This document shows, piece by piece, positions 11,012-21,261 of a stretch of DNA of 46,214 bases. The notes under the pieces were generated by a model that was not told where the DNA came from, did no database searches, and was given only the letters and a program-made list of their open reading frames with translations. Numbering within the stretch: position 1 is the first letter of the stretch; every line of letters starts with the position of its first letter. The position numbers were made by a program, and so were the translations under genes. Source of the DNA: Acanthamoeba castellanii str. Neff (taxonomy: Eukaryota; Discosea; Longamoebia; Acanthamoebidae); assembly GCF_000313135.1 (NCBI RefSeq), contig NW_004457518.1, positions 378,286-424,499 on the forward strand, read 5' to 3'.

Positions 11012-11012
11012 A
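10457..11012 (+). repeat. Copy 1 of a 556-bp duplication ending at the assembly gap
   Basis: This segment matches 11757-12312 base for base at a constant offset of 1300, with about eleven substitutions and no indels that I can see. It holds the last three exons of the charged-protein gene. The right end is exactly the first N. The three exon differences (GTT/GTC, TCT/TCC, TAT/TAC) are all synonymous. Confidence 0.9.
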
Positions 11013-11756
11013 NNNNNNNNNNNNNNNNNNNNNNNNNNNNNNNNNNNNNNNNNNNNNNNNNNNNNNNNNNNNNNNNNNNNNNNNNNNNNNNNNNNNNNNN
11101 NNNNNNNNNNNNNNNNNNNNNNNNNNNNNNNNNNNNNNNNNNNNNNNNNNNNNNNNNNNNNNNNNNNNNNNNNNNNNNNNNNNNNNNNNNNNNNNNNNNN
11201 NNNNNNNNNNNNNNNNNNNNNNNNNNNNNNNNNNNNNNNNNNNNNNNNNNNNNNNNNNNNNNNNNNNNNNNNNNNNNNNNNNNNNNNNNNNNNNNNNNNN
11301 NNNNNNNNNNNNNNNNNNNNNNNNNNNNNNNNNNNNNNNNNNNNNNNNNNNNNNNNNNNNNNNNNNNNNNNNNNNNNNNNNNNNNNNNNNNNNNNNNNNN
11401 NNNNNNNNNNNNNNNNNNNNNNNNNNNNNNNNNNNNNNNNNNNNNNNNNNNNNNNNNNNNNNNNNNNNNNNNNNNNNNNNNNNNNNNNNNNNNNNNNNNN
11501 NNNNNNNNNNNNNNNNNNNNNNNNNNNNNNNNNNNNNNNNNNNNNNNNNNNNNNNNNNNNNNNNNNNNNNNNNNNNNNNNNNNNNNNNNNNNNNNNNNNN
11601 NNNNNNNNNNNNNNNNNNNNNNNNNNNNNNNNNNNNNNNNNNNNNNNNNNNNNNNNNNNNNNNNNNNNNNNNNNNNNNNNNNNNNNNNNNNNNNNNNNNN
11701 NNNNNNNNNNNNNNNNNNNNNNNNNNNNNNNNNNNNNNNNNNNNNNNNNNNNNNNN
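11013..11756. other. Assembly gap (744 N)
   Basis: A run of undetermined bases joins two contigs. Both flanks are the same 556-bp sequence, so the gap may be an artefact of two haplotype contigs that should overlap. Nothing can be said about its contents. Confidence 0.95.
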
Positions 11757-12312
11757 CTGCTGACGCTCGCTCTCTGCGATCCCTTGAATCAATCGGCTGC
11801 AGACCAAGGTCGAGCAGGAGGTGGAGGCGCTAAGCGAGTACTTTGCCGACATTGATGATACGCCCCTGGAGGAAGAGGAACCGCCCGGCACGAAGTGGGT
11901 CTCCATGGTACACTCTACAGTCTATTCACTACACTTGCCCACCCACTCCCGCCAGCGAAGAAGACCTATACTTCATCTGACGCGTTTACATTGCTTTCCC
12001 GACTCACGATGATCTCGCAGCCCACGCTCAAGAGCCCTCAGCGCCTTGAGCGGCTGTCCAAGTATCCCACCATCGCCAAAGACTACGACGAGTACAAGAA
12101 AGGTGCGCTGGGTGCTCCAAGGGTTATCCTTTCCATCCACCGATCAAATGGATGGCCATTTGATGAACACCACGGCTGATACCAACGCGCCTCTGGCTCG
12201 TCTCTTGTTGCTAATGCAGCTCTCACCGAGGCGCAGGTGAGCCCGGCTCCGATCACGGAGTTCGTCAAGGACCTGGAGGACAAGCGCCTTGAAGCTGTCA
12301 TCCAGCCGTAGA
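11757..12312 (+). repeat. Copy 2 of the 556-bp duplication, starting at the assembly gap
   Basis: This copy begins at the first base after the Ns and repeats exons 2-4 of the charged-protein gene (11803-11907, 12021-12102, 12220-12311) with its stop at 12309-12311. It lacks the first exon in this assembly. It is either the second allele or the surviving 3' end of a tandem copy whose 5' part lies in the gap. The unbroken frame and purely synonymous exon changes favour an allele. Confidence 0.88.
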
Positions 12313-12514
12313 GCTGCTCAGCGTCCTCCCGTGTGTACAAAAGCAAAGCGGACAACTAACGACCTGTTTCCTTTCCACACTCTTTCGTCTTTATTTCGTT
12401 TCGCGTTTGGTTTGCGTTTGGTTTGCGTTTGCGTTTCCTTTTACAGTTTGGTTTTCCTTTTTCAGGGCCGGTCTCTTCGACGGACTAGTCTGTCGAGAGC
12501 TGTTCGTACACGCC

Positions 12515-15500
12515 ATGCGGGACAAGTACAGGACGAGGTCGGCCTCTCGCCTCCCCTCAGCCTTGCTCGCCTGGGCAGTGCTGCTCCTCAGCTCCCTGTA
12601 CACATGCTCCAGCTTGGGTGCCGTGCCACCGCAGCACGGCCCCTTGTGCCCGTTTCACGCCACCTCTTTCGACGACGACTCGGACCTCTACTTCCAGCCC
12701 CAGCCTGTTCGTGCCCTCCTCGCCCAAGGCATTTTTTTTCCAGTGACGTAGCTGCGGCACGGTGTAACACATGGCCACGGCAGGTTAATGCCAGCTCGCT
12801 CGACAACGCGTGTGGCGTTTCGAGCGCCTCGTGCTGTTCATCTGCCTATCTGGCAAAGGTAGCGCGGCTGCAGGACAACATCAGCAAGCAGCTGGCGGTA
12901 AATCTGCGCGTGCCCGAGAGTGTCGAGGGCAAGGACTGCCAGACAGAGCTGAACCAGCTCCGGTGCCTGCCGTGCGCGGCCGACATGAAGGGGCGAGCGC
13001 GTCTATGGCCGCCCCTGTCGGACGGCAAGCCCGACCGAAGAAAGAGCGGCGTCGAGGACGTGGAACTCGAGCTTTGTCCCGACTACTGCGCCCGTCTGTA
13101 CAGCGCGTGCAAGGAAGCTCTGGTGGTCACGAGCGGCGTGAAGGTGCGGCAGCACTACCCGTCATCGTCCGTGTTCTGTCGGCAGCACTTTCGAGAACTT
13201 TTCGATGTACGCCTGCAAACGGAAGCCGGGCTCTGCTACCCTGTCGCCCCAGGTCTGCTCCCATTCCCCTGGAGCTCAATCTGGTCGCCACCTTATCTGC
13301 TCATTCAACCGTCGCGGCTTGTCCAGGCTGCGAGTATGCGTCACTGGGGCGCCAGTACACGCCGTGCGTAGAGCACAGCGGTACCAGGTCGCTAGTGTTC
13401 TTCCCACAGACTTCCGAGTGTCACAATCTACCTCCGCCCATACCCGCCCTGCCATGTCGTGCGTTACCCACACAATGCCACTCACAACTGACAACCAGAT
13501 GTGGATGCTGACCAACAATCACGGCAGGCGTTGAGTGTGGAAGGGGCAAGTACCTGCCCTGGGGCGCATCCGAGTGCAGCACCTGCGCGCCCGGCACCTT
13601 CAGCTCTGGCTGGCCGCTGCGTCTCGCCCAGTGGGACCCGAGAGACTACCTCAACGCATCACTGCCCTTCGTCACCTACTGCGCCGACCCAAAAGGTCGT
13701 CGACTACCTCCGAGCTCTTCATGCACTGGGTACGCAGTCCTGGTGGAGAGCCCTGCAGGTGATTCCTGACAGGAGAGGCCTGGTTTTCCACCGCCAGGTG
13801 GGTTGTTGATGCTGAGGGCTTCGTTGATTCGGGCAAGACGGCTCACTCGCGACAGTCTGCCCTCGAGGCAAGTCTCAACGTAACGTCTCCCTCGTTCGCC
13901 TTTGCGCGCCACATCTGCTGCTGATTTCGTTCCTGGACCCAGTTTATTGAGGCTGGGGACGTCACGTTCACCTTTCAAGTGAGCTCGGAAGCCGGAGCCG
14001 ATGTGCTCCGGTTCTTCGTCGACGGGGTCATGTTGATGGACCTGCAAAGCGATGTCACGCGATTCACCACGCGCACCTTCAGCGTCTCCCGTGGCAACCA
14101 CCTGCTCTTGTGGACCTACGCCAAAGACGAGGGCCAGAGCAAGGGCCTCGACAAAGCCGTCCTCTCTGTACGTGAGCCACCGCCACCGCTCCTGCACTGT
14201 AACTTGCAGTGCCCGGAGTGGTGTTGACCAGAGAGAGCAGGTAATCGAGATCAAGGGCCTGCGGTATGCACAAGACGGCGAATGCAGCAAGTGTCCGCCC
14301 GGCACCACCTCACAGGCGGGCGCCGGTGACTGCGAGATGTGCCCCGCCAACTACGTGGCGGCGGAGGCGGGTAGCAGCGCCTGCGAGCCCTGTCCCAGCG
14401 ACGAATACGCCCTTCCAGGCTCCACCTATTGCTGGCCTCGAGCGCGTACGCTCGCACCAACTCACCGCCTTTGCGGGTCTCTTCTTGCTCTTGGTCAAGA
14501 GGCTGACAAAGGTTTTGGCTGCTCGCTGCAGCCTGCCACGAGCACTCCTATCACTACGTTTACTCCGAGTGTGTAAATGGGTCACGGTCCAAGGTCTTGG
14601 AGTGGTTCCAGCCGGTGATCTGCAACACATCGAGCATCGACCCGCCATTGCGAGTTGATGGCCTGCCGTGTGGTACGTACACACGATCTCACTCGCCCTG
14701 TTACCGCACCTCGGCTAACCTTGGGGCTCGGTCGCACAGTCACCAAGTGTCCAGCGGGCGAACACAAACCCGAGGGAAGCGACACGTGCCGGGCGTGTGC
14801 GGACGGGTATTACAGCCGAAGCGGCGGTCGGTGTGAAGCCTGTCGGCCGGGCGAAGTGGCACTGCGCTCGCTGCACTTCAAGAACTTTACGCGATGGGAA
14901 GACCTCCCTGGTCTCTCCACCTACTGTTCCGGTCGCTGCACCTCGTACGCCCCCCCCTCGTTCCTAAACTTGCTGGTGGCCCATCACTGACCCAACGGCT
15001 GACAGTGGCTGGCTGCTGCACGACACGCATGCCGAGTCGGGGCATGGACACGGCCGCTACGCGCAGTCTACTCTGCAACTGGTGGTGCAAGTGGGTCCGT
15101 TGGGAGGCAAGCTGACATTCGGCTTCTCGCTGGTCTGCAGCGAGCGCTGCCGCTTCGAGTTCGCCTCCTCGGGTCGGGTGATGGGCGAGTTCTTCACCGG
15201 CGACGCCGACGATAAGGAGTACAGCCTGCCCCAAGGAAACTACACCTTCACGTGGACGTTCACCACCCACCGATCGGGCGACATGCCGTCCAACGATCAC
15301 GCCACCATCTGGGTACGTGGCACTTACCGTCACACCGCACAGCACGGCATCGAGATTTTCGCGCAGGTTGAAGGAGCCGAACTATGTGGCGTAGTTTATC
15401 AGGGCGGTTGGTACGGAGACGGGAGGAGCTGGCAACTGCATGCCGTGCCAGGAGGGGACGTACAGCCCTTCGGTGGGGTCCAGCTGTGTGCCATGCTCTG

Positions 15501-18500
15501 CCGGCTCGTCCAGGTGAGACCTTCCCGCACTCCACGCCGGACGCATCGTCTGGTGTTACTTACGTGCGCACAGTCGGAGAGGGTCGACGGGGTGCGAGCT
15601 CTGTCAAGCTGGTACGTTCAGCCCCGTGGCAGGGTCAAAGTGCTTGGCCTGCGGCAATGGTGTGGCGAGCGTCGATGGCGCCACCAACTGCTCTATCTCT
15701 CTCACCTACACCACCACGTAAGCAGCCCCTACCATTCGACCATCAGGCGATTAGTTCGCCCGCACCACTTACGCCTCACTGTCATCAGACTGGCGCTGCC
15801 CTCGCGTCCGAACCGAGCCATCACCTTCGACCTGACCGCACTGGTCCAGCGTAACAAGCCGTACGGGCCGGTGCTGGGCGCTCGCGGTATCAAGTACTAC
15901 ATCAACGTGGGCACCCGCGAGGTGGCCCGCGGCCCCTGTCCGCCCGGCTTCGGGTGCGTCGTGTACGCCAACGGCAGCGTAGCGAGTCTGGGCTATGAGA
16001 TGAGCTACGACGATAACATCATCGACAGCCTGTCGCCAGACAGCGAAGCCACTGGTGCCGTTTCCGCGTTCATCTCTTCATCTTCCCCCTGCATGGCCTT
16101 GTCGACTGACCCTGGCACGCGCCGATACCCGCAGAGGTGTCCCGCGAGGCGGCGATCGCGGAGGGCCTGCGGCTGAATTTCACGCGCGGTGATTGCGGTG
16201 GCGAGGTCAGGACCACCACTATCGCGTTCATATGCGACCCCAGAGCCGGGAAGGGCACCCCCGAGTTCGTCCACGAGAACCCCGCCTGCCACCACCAGTT
16301 CCGCTGGCGGTCCCTCTTCGCGGCACGTCGAACGAGCAACCAAACATGCCTTTTATGAGCGCGCTGAGGGTGGTGCTAACTGTAAGCAATATCACAGTGC
16401 CCGCTGTGCGCGAAAGACGACATGGTGTTCGACTACGGCAAGTGCGATAACGGCACCCGGCCCAAGGTGTGGAGCTGGCTGGAGGAACCTCGACAGCAGC
16501 GCTGCCACGGCGGCCTCCCACTGCCGCCCACGAGCGCTGAACCCTGCGGTGCGTTGTTGTGTTTTGCTGGGCCGCGGCTTCTTTAGTCCGTTGCTTGCTT
16601 TTCTTGTCGACCGGGCCTCACTCCACCTTCGATCAGGCCTACTCGACCTGCAGACGTGTTCGCCTGGCGAGTACCTGCCGGCGGACAGCGCCGAGTGCCT
16701 GCCATGTGCGCCGGGCCACTACAGCGTGGGCGCCGGCGTGATCTACTCAGCGTGGGACCCACTGCCGTCCGTGTTCAACGCATCATGCGCTGAATGCCCG
16801 GGCTGGAGCTCGCCGTCGGCAGGGGCGACGCTACGGAGCGGGGAGGGCACCTCGACCCTGAGCGCCCGGTTCAACTTCTTCGTGGAGGGCACGATCGAAT
16901 TCTCCTACAAGGTGCATTCAAGCTCGCCACGCAGCGTCTTCAAGTTCTTCATCGACGCCGAGGAGGAGCTCTCGCTCAACTCCACAAGCTCTTTATCATG
17001 GTGCAACACGCACACGCACACGCACCACCACACACGCTCAACGCCATCAGAAACATAGCTGCCGATTCATCACTGCTGCTGCCTCACCACCACCGTTGCT
17101 GCAGGGAGACTGTGGTCTTTCCCATGGGTCACGGCACCCACGTGTTTCGATGGACATTCACCTCAGGCAGCACTACAACTCCCACGTACGCTGCACCTGG
17201 CTCCACGAGCTTTCTCCGTCAGGTCCGCTGAATGAGCATCTACCACGCGCAGGACTCGAGGAAACGCGGCGGAGCTGTCGTGGGTGAGGCTGTGGGGCAC
17301 GGACTATGCGGAGACGTGGTGCCGGTCCTGCCCTCTCGGCACGGCGGCGCAGCGGTTCGGATCGACCGAGTGCTCGCGGTGCGGGCTCCACCACCACACC
17401 CTGCACGAGCAGTCGTCGGAATGCGCGCCCTGCCCGGCCGATGAATACTCGCTCACCGGGCTCACCTGCACACCTCGGCCCAACTGTACGTGAACGCTTA
17501 CATGCACCACCGCACCCGGTCCGTTCATTAGATATAACAGAGATACCCGCAGGCACGGCCGAGGACTACCTGGAGGTAGACGGCCCGTGCGTCGGCGGCA
17601 GGCGAGAGAGGACTCTCGCCCCGCTGCAGCCCCAGATCTGCCTCGATCGTGGCGCCGTCTTTGCCAATACCACCGTGCTGCCGTGCGCCGCCTGTCGGCC
17701 CGGGTTCCACCCAACAGGTGCGTCCCGCATGGACTGTGTGTGTGCACTCGCCTTAGTGAGCTCGTCTGCTCACGTCATGAGCAGGTTCAGACTGTGCCAG
17801 TGCGCGAGCGGGCAGTTCTACAGTGCGAGTACGTCGGCTTGCGAGGTGGCGCCGGCCGGGTACGCCGCGGTGAAGCTGCGGACGTACTTCTATCCCGACC
17901 ACCCGAGCCTGGACCCCGCTCAGCAGGCACTGCAGATATCGACCTCGGCCTGGGGCGATGGCTGGAGCACCAACTGCAGCGCCGTCGGTGTGTGTGGTTC
18001 TGGGTACGTCGTGTTACACACACACGCACCACGCACGCACGCACACACGCACACGCACACACTGACGTGTTTGATTCCCCACGTAGCGGCTGGCGTTTGC
18101 GGGGCAACTACATGGACTCAGGTGTAAATATCGGGAACGTGGATTCATATGTCACGCTGAACCTCACTGTACGTCTCCACACGCGAAGCTGCTGGCGATT
18201 GATCGATGGTTGCTCACCCGTGCTGTGTCTATGATAGATGGAGACGGAGGGACAGCTGAGCTTCGAGTACGCGGGCGAGGACACGACGCCCGTGGAGGAG
18301 GGGAACGGGCTGCTCCTGTTCGTGAACGGCGAGTTCACGGACTTGCCCTACGTCAGCCACTCCTCCGCGGACGCCACCGCCGCTACCACCACCACCACCA
18401 CTAAGGAGGCCTGGCAGTGGCGCGCCTATTCGCGGTTCCTCCCGGCCGGCGAGTTGCTGCTCGTGTGGAGCTATCACCAGGACAACGGGACTGCCGGAGC

Positions 18501-20170
18501 CAGCCGAGTACGTGCCATTCGCACCATCGAGCACGATCGCACGCACAACACGCACAACACGCGCGTATCTAACCGACGGCGGGCGGGCGTTGTTGCAGGC
18601 GATGGTGAGACGGATTCAGATACTGGGCGCGAGCAGCGGGGGAGGGGTCGACTGGAGCCTCAAGACGTGCGGCGAGGGAACGTTTAGTGCGTCGCCCGGC
18701 AGCACCGGCTGCCAGCCCTGTCCGCCCGGCCATGCCAACCCCAACCTGGAGCCCTCCCTCTCGGTTCGATCCCTCGCATCCAGTCCTGCCCTCCCGTTCA
18801 GTGATGTGGCTGACACACGACACACACGACACGCATCACACGCACACACGGCACGGTACGTAACTGAGTACAGTGTGAGCCGTGCGAGGCGGGCCACTTT
18901 GCGCAGGCGGGAAGCAAGGCGTGCCTGCCGTGCGGACAGGGCACGGTGAGCCGTACGGGCGCCGCCTACTGCTCGGCGCCCGACCACTGCACCTTCACCG
19001 CGGTGCCCTCCGGCAGCCAGTACCGCCTCGGCGCCCTCCAGCACAGGTGGTCCCCCGCCACCCACCGTCTGCTCGCTCAGCCCTGAGCTGCATAGCTAAC
19101 CCTCATCGCGACAGGGGAGGCGTTGGGCCGCTGGCGGAGGCGAACGAGAAGACGGAGGTGCTGATGTCGCTGTGTGAGCCCCTGACGGACAACGTGTGCC
19201 GGGAGAGCTCCGGCCGCTACATCCACCCGTATGTGTGCGAGCGCGAGCGATCGGGCCTGGGCAATGGCAGCGACGCCGGGAGCGTGCTGGCCTTCGAGGA
19301 GCTGGCCGTCGGCAGCTTCCGGCTGGTCTTCACGCCCCAGAGCCAATCGATCGTCGACGCCACCTGCCCCGATGGCCTGCCGCCGTCCACGTACGCTGGC
19401 CCCACCCAAACCCTGATCGTGATCGCATTGTTGACGTCGTGAGGGATCGACACTGTGTTGTGGGGTCACTGCGTCGTGTCGTGTCGTGCGTAGGATCATC
19501 AATTTCCAATGTGGCGCCAAGGAGCACGGTCGAGGAGCGCCCGTGCGGATGAGCGCTGCGGAGGACGCGCTGGCCGACTGTCATCGGATGTACAAGTGGC
19601 TCAGCATCTACGCCTGCCACCTCTGCGATGCCGGTACGGCCTCACACCTGTTGTGCACAGCGTGCGGGAGTGAGTGAGTGAGAGCTGAGTGGGCGGGCCG
19701 GCGGGCGGGCCGTCGATCAGATGACTACCGCAAGGTGGTGGGCTTATGCGACGAGGGGAAGCGGCTGACGACGTGGGTGCCCCTCGACGACCGAAGCTGC
19801 TTCGAGACCAACCCCAAGCCCTTCACCGACATCCTCGACAACTGCGGTTTGCTCTCTATCGATATCACACACACACGCGCGCGCGCGCACCACACACACC
19901 GCACGCACACCACGAATCTCATGATGGCTGGGTGCAGTGGAGGAAATCCGGTTTCCGGCCTACACGCTGGCGCTGGTGAGCGTGGGCGGTGCGGTGCTGC
20001 TGGCCGTGATGGCGCTGGTGAGCGTGCGCAACCGCATGCTCCAGCGGCGGTACGACCTCATCGCCGGCTCTGTCAAGGCCGCCAACGACAACGAGATCGA
20101 GATGCAGTTCGCGAGCACCGACCAGATGCTCGCGCCCGAGGACTTTGACCGCCTCTACAAGCGTGAGTGA
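12515..20170 (+). CDS. Type I membrane protein: folate-receptor-like domain fused to an ELAPOR/EIG121-like ectodomain
   Basis: The ATG at 12515 starts a signal peptide (ALLAWAVLLLSSLYTCSS). About 27 exons encode roughly 1850 aa. Residues about 40-220 resemble the folate receptor / HHIP cysteine domain (GPLCPFHATSF, ASCCSSAYLAKV, LRCLPC, LELCPDYCARLYSACKEA). In-phase introns (about 13255-13320 and 13381-13527) join this to GCC2/GCC3-type modules (CPPGTTSQAGAGDCEMCP, CPAGEHKPEGSDTC). These alternate with lectin-like beta segments (GADVLRFFVDGVM, RFNFFVEGTIEFSYKV) and mannose-6-phosphate-receptor-like pieces (YSECVNGSRSKVLEWFQP, CDNGTRPKVWSW, TDILDNCVEEI). The order matches human ELAPOR1/2, endosome-lysosome proteins. 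One transmembrane helix (TLALVSVGGAVLLAVMALVS) precedes a cytosolic tail of about 50 residues. The junctions around 15315-15440 and 17710-17790 are unresolved. Ligand and role are unknown. The folate-receptor-like part could instead be a distantly related frizzled-like cysteine domain. Confidence 0.85.
16995..17040. repeat. Intronic CA-rich microsatellite
   Basis: A CACACG/CACCAC run lies just after the donor near 17001 (exon ending ...LSLNSTSSLSW) and before the CAG acceptor near 17103. Similar CA tracts sit in other introns of the same gene, near 18016-18064, 18817-18855 and 19866-19915. Confidence 0.75.
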
Positions 20171-20230
20171 GCAAACGAAACTCTCTATTTATTTATTTTT
20201 ATTTATTTATCATATTTAAATCAAGGCACT
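20171..20230. terminator. AT-rich shared 3' region of two convergent genes
   Basis: Between and across the two opposed stop codons lies a run of TTTATT units. On the minus strand these read as repeated AATAAA, starting within the last codons of the nuclease-like gene. It is the most AT-rich stretch for several kilobases. It is the likely 3'-end processing zone of the minus gene and perhaps of both. Confidence 0.5.
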
Positions 20231-21026
20231 TGATGTTGCTCTGGCACCGGCACCGGTCGCCTCCGGGACACACGGCGAAATCGCGGCTCCGGTTGACGCG
20301 GTTCGACTCCCACACGATGTGCTGGTGGCTGATGCACCACTTGTTCTTGCAGAGGTGCGAGGCGACGTAAAAGGGCTTGTCGACGGGCGCGAGGTGACCC
20401 AGGGCGAGGGCCATCACGTGGTGGGCGTTGATCTTGGCGGGCAGGTTAGGGTGGACGGAGCGCCACTTCTTGGGGACCGTGATGCGTCCGTAGCCGCCGC
20501 TGCCGCTGCCGGTGAACCGCGTGCAGAAGAGCGTTGGGTTGTCCTGTCCATGCTTCTCGAGCTCGCACTGGCTGTGCACCCGGCTGACGAGGTGATCGCG
20601 CAGGCCCGGTGGGATGGTGCGCAGGTAGCTGAGGTCCTTGGGCATGCGCGGTCGCTGTTGTTGTTGTGCAGCCACCGTGACAGCGGCCGTCTCCTCGTCA
20701 GTGCTGGCGGCGTTGTCGTCCTCCATGACGACGGGGGCGTGGTGGTGGTGTGGGTGGTCAGCGGCATCATCGTAGAGCGGATCGGGGGATCCGGGGACAG
20801 CGCACGCCGAGTCAAGGATGGAGAGTTCTTCCGTCGCTAGTGCGTACTCGGTTGGCGGCAGAGACCATCGGGTGGCAGATTGTGGGCGATCGATCGCCAC
20901 ATAATAATACTCATCATCATCATCATGTTGGTGTTGGTGTTGTTGTTGATGCAACACTTCAATTGCCGCCTCTGCTGCCACACGCCTCTTCCTTTTGTTG
21001 TAGTTATTGTTGATGCCCAAGTGCAT
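20199..21026 (-). CDS. His-Me finger (I-PpoI-like) nuclease homologue
   Basis: A single exon encodes 275 aa. The N-terminal half is low-complexity (Gln/His, Asp and His runs). The C-terminal third carries the I-PpoI-type zinc-loop signature: the catalytic-His segment VASHLCKNKWCISHQHIVWE, then SNRVNRSRD with the Asn/Arg of the active site. A second zinc cluster follows (VCPGGDRCRCQSNIKC), where Cys replaces the usual His. In I-PpoI these residues bind zinc and a metal ion to cleave rDNA. Many amoebozoan genomes carry free-standing relatives without an intron host, and this one is not inside a group I intron. An ancestral homing nuclease turned into a DNA-binding or nuclease protein is an inference. 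The 3' end converges on the ELAPOR-like gene with only 28 bp between stop codons. The final codons AAT AAA overlap a poly(A)-signal-like run. Confidence 0.82.
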   Translation of the reverse strand: MHLGINNNYNKRKRRVAAEAAIEVLHQQQHQHQHDDDDEYYYVAIDRPQSATRWSLPPTEYALATEELSILDSACAVPGSPDPLYDDAADHPHHHHAPVVMEDDNAASTDEETAAVTVAAQQQQRPRMPKDLSYLRTIPPGLRDHLVSRVHSQCELEKHGQDNPTLFCTRFTGSGSGGYGRITVPKKWRSVHPNLPAKINAHHVMALALGHLAPVDKPFYVASHLCKNKWCISHQHIVWESNRVNRSRDFAVCPGGDRCRCQSNIKCLDLNMINK

Positions 21027-21261
21027 CTTTTGTTATTATTGTGTGAAAAATGGGAAGCAAGGGAAAGCGGCCAAACGGCCGGATGAACGACGGTGTTGCT
21101 GGCTGTGCTCATTTGGGGTTGGTATGTGTTGTCTGTGGTGCGGCGCAATGGCGGCCTAGCCCCCCTTGCTTGCACTGCAACCACTGCACGACTCCGAAAA
21201 ATATTCAGCAACGTGTATTCTTTTCATTGAGGGCCGCAAGGTGGTGATGTAGGCCTTCCTC

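Noticed and set aside
10989..11906. ORFs reading through the N gap on both strands
   Set aside because: They consist mostly of undetermined codons and only appear open because no stop can be called in Ns.
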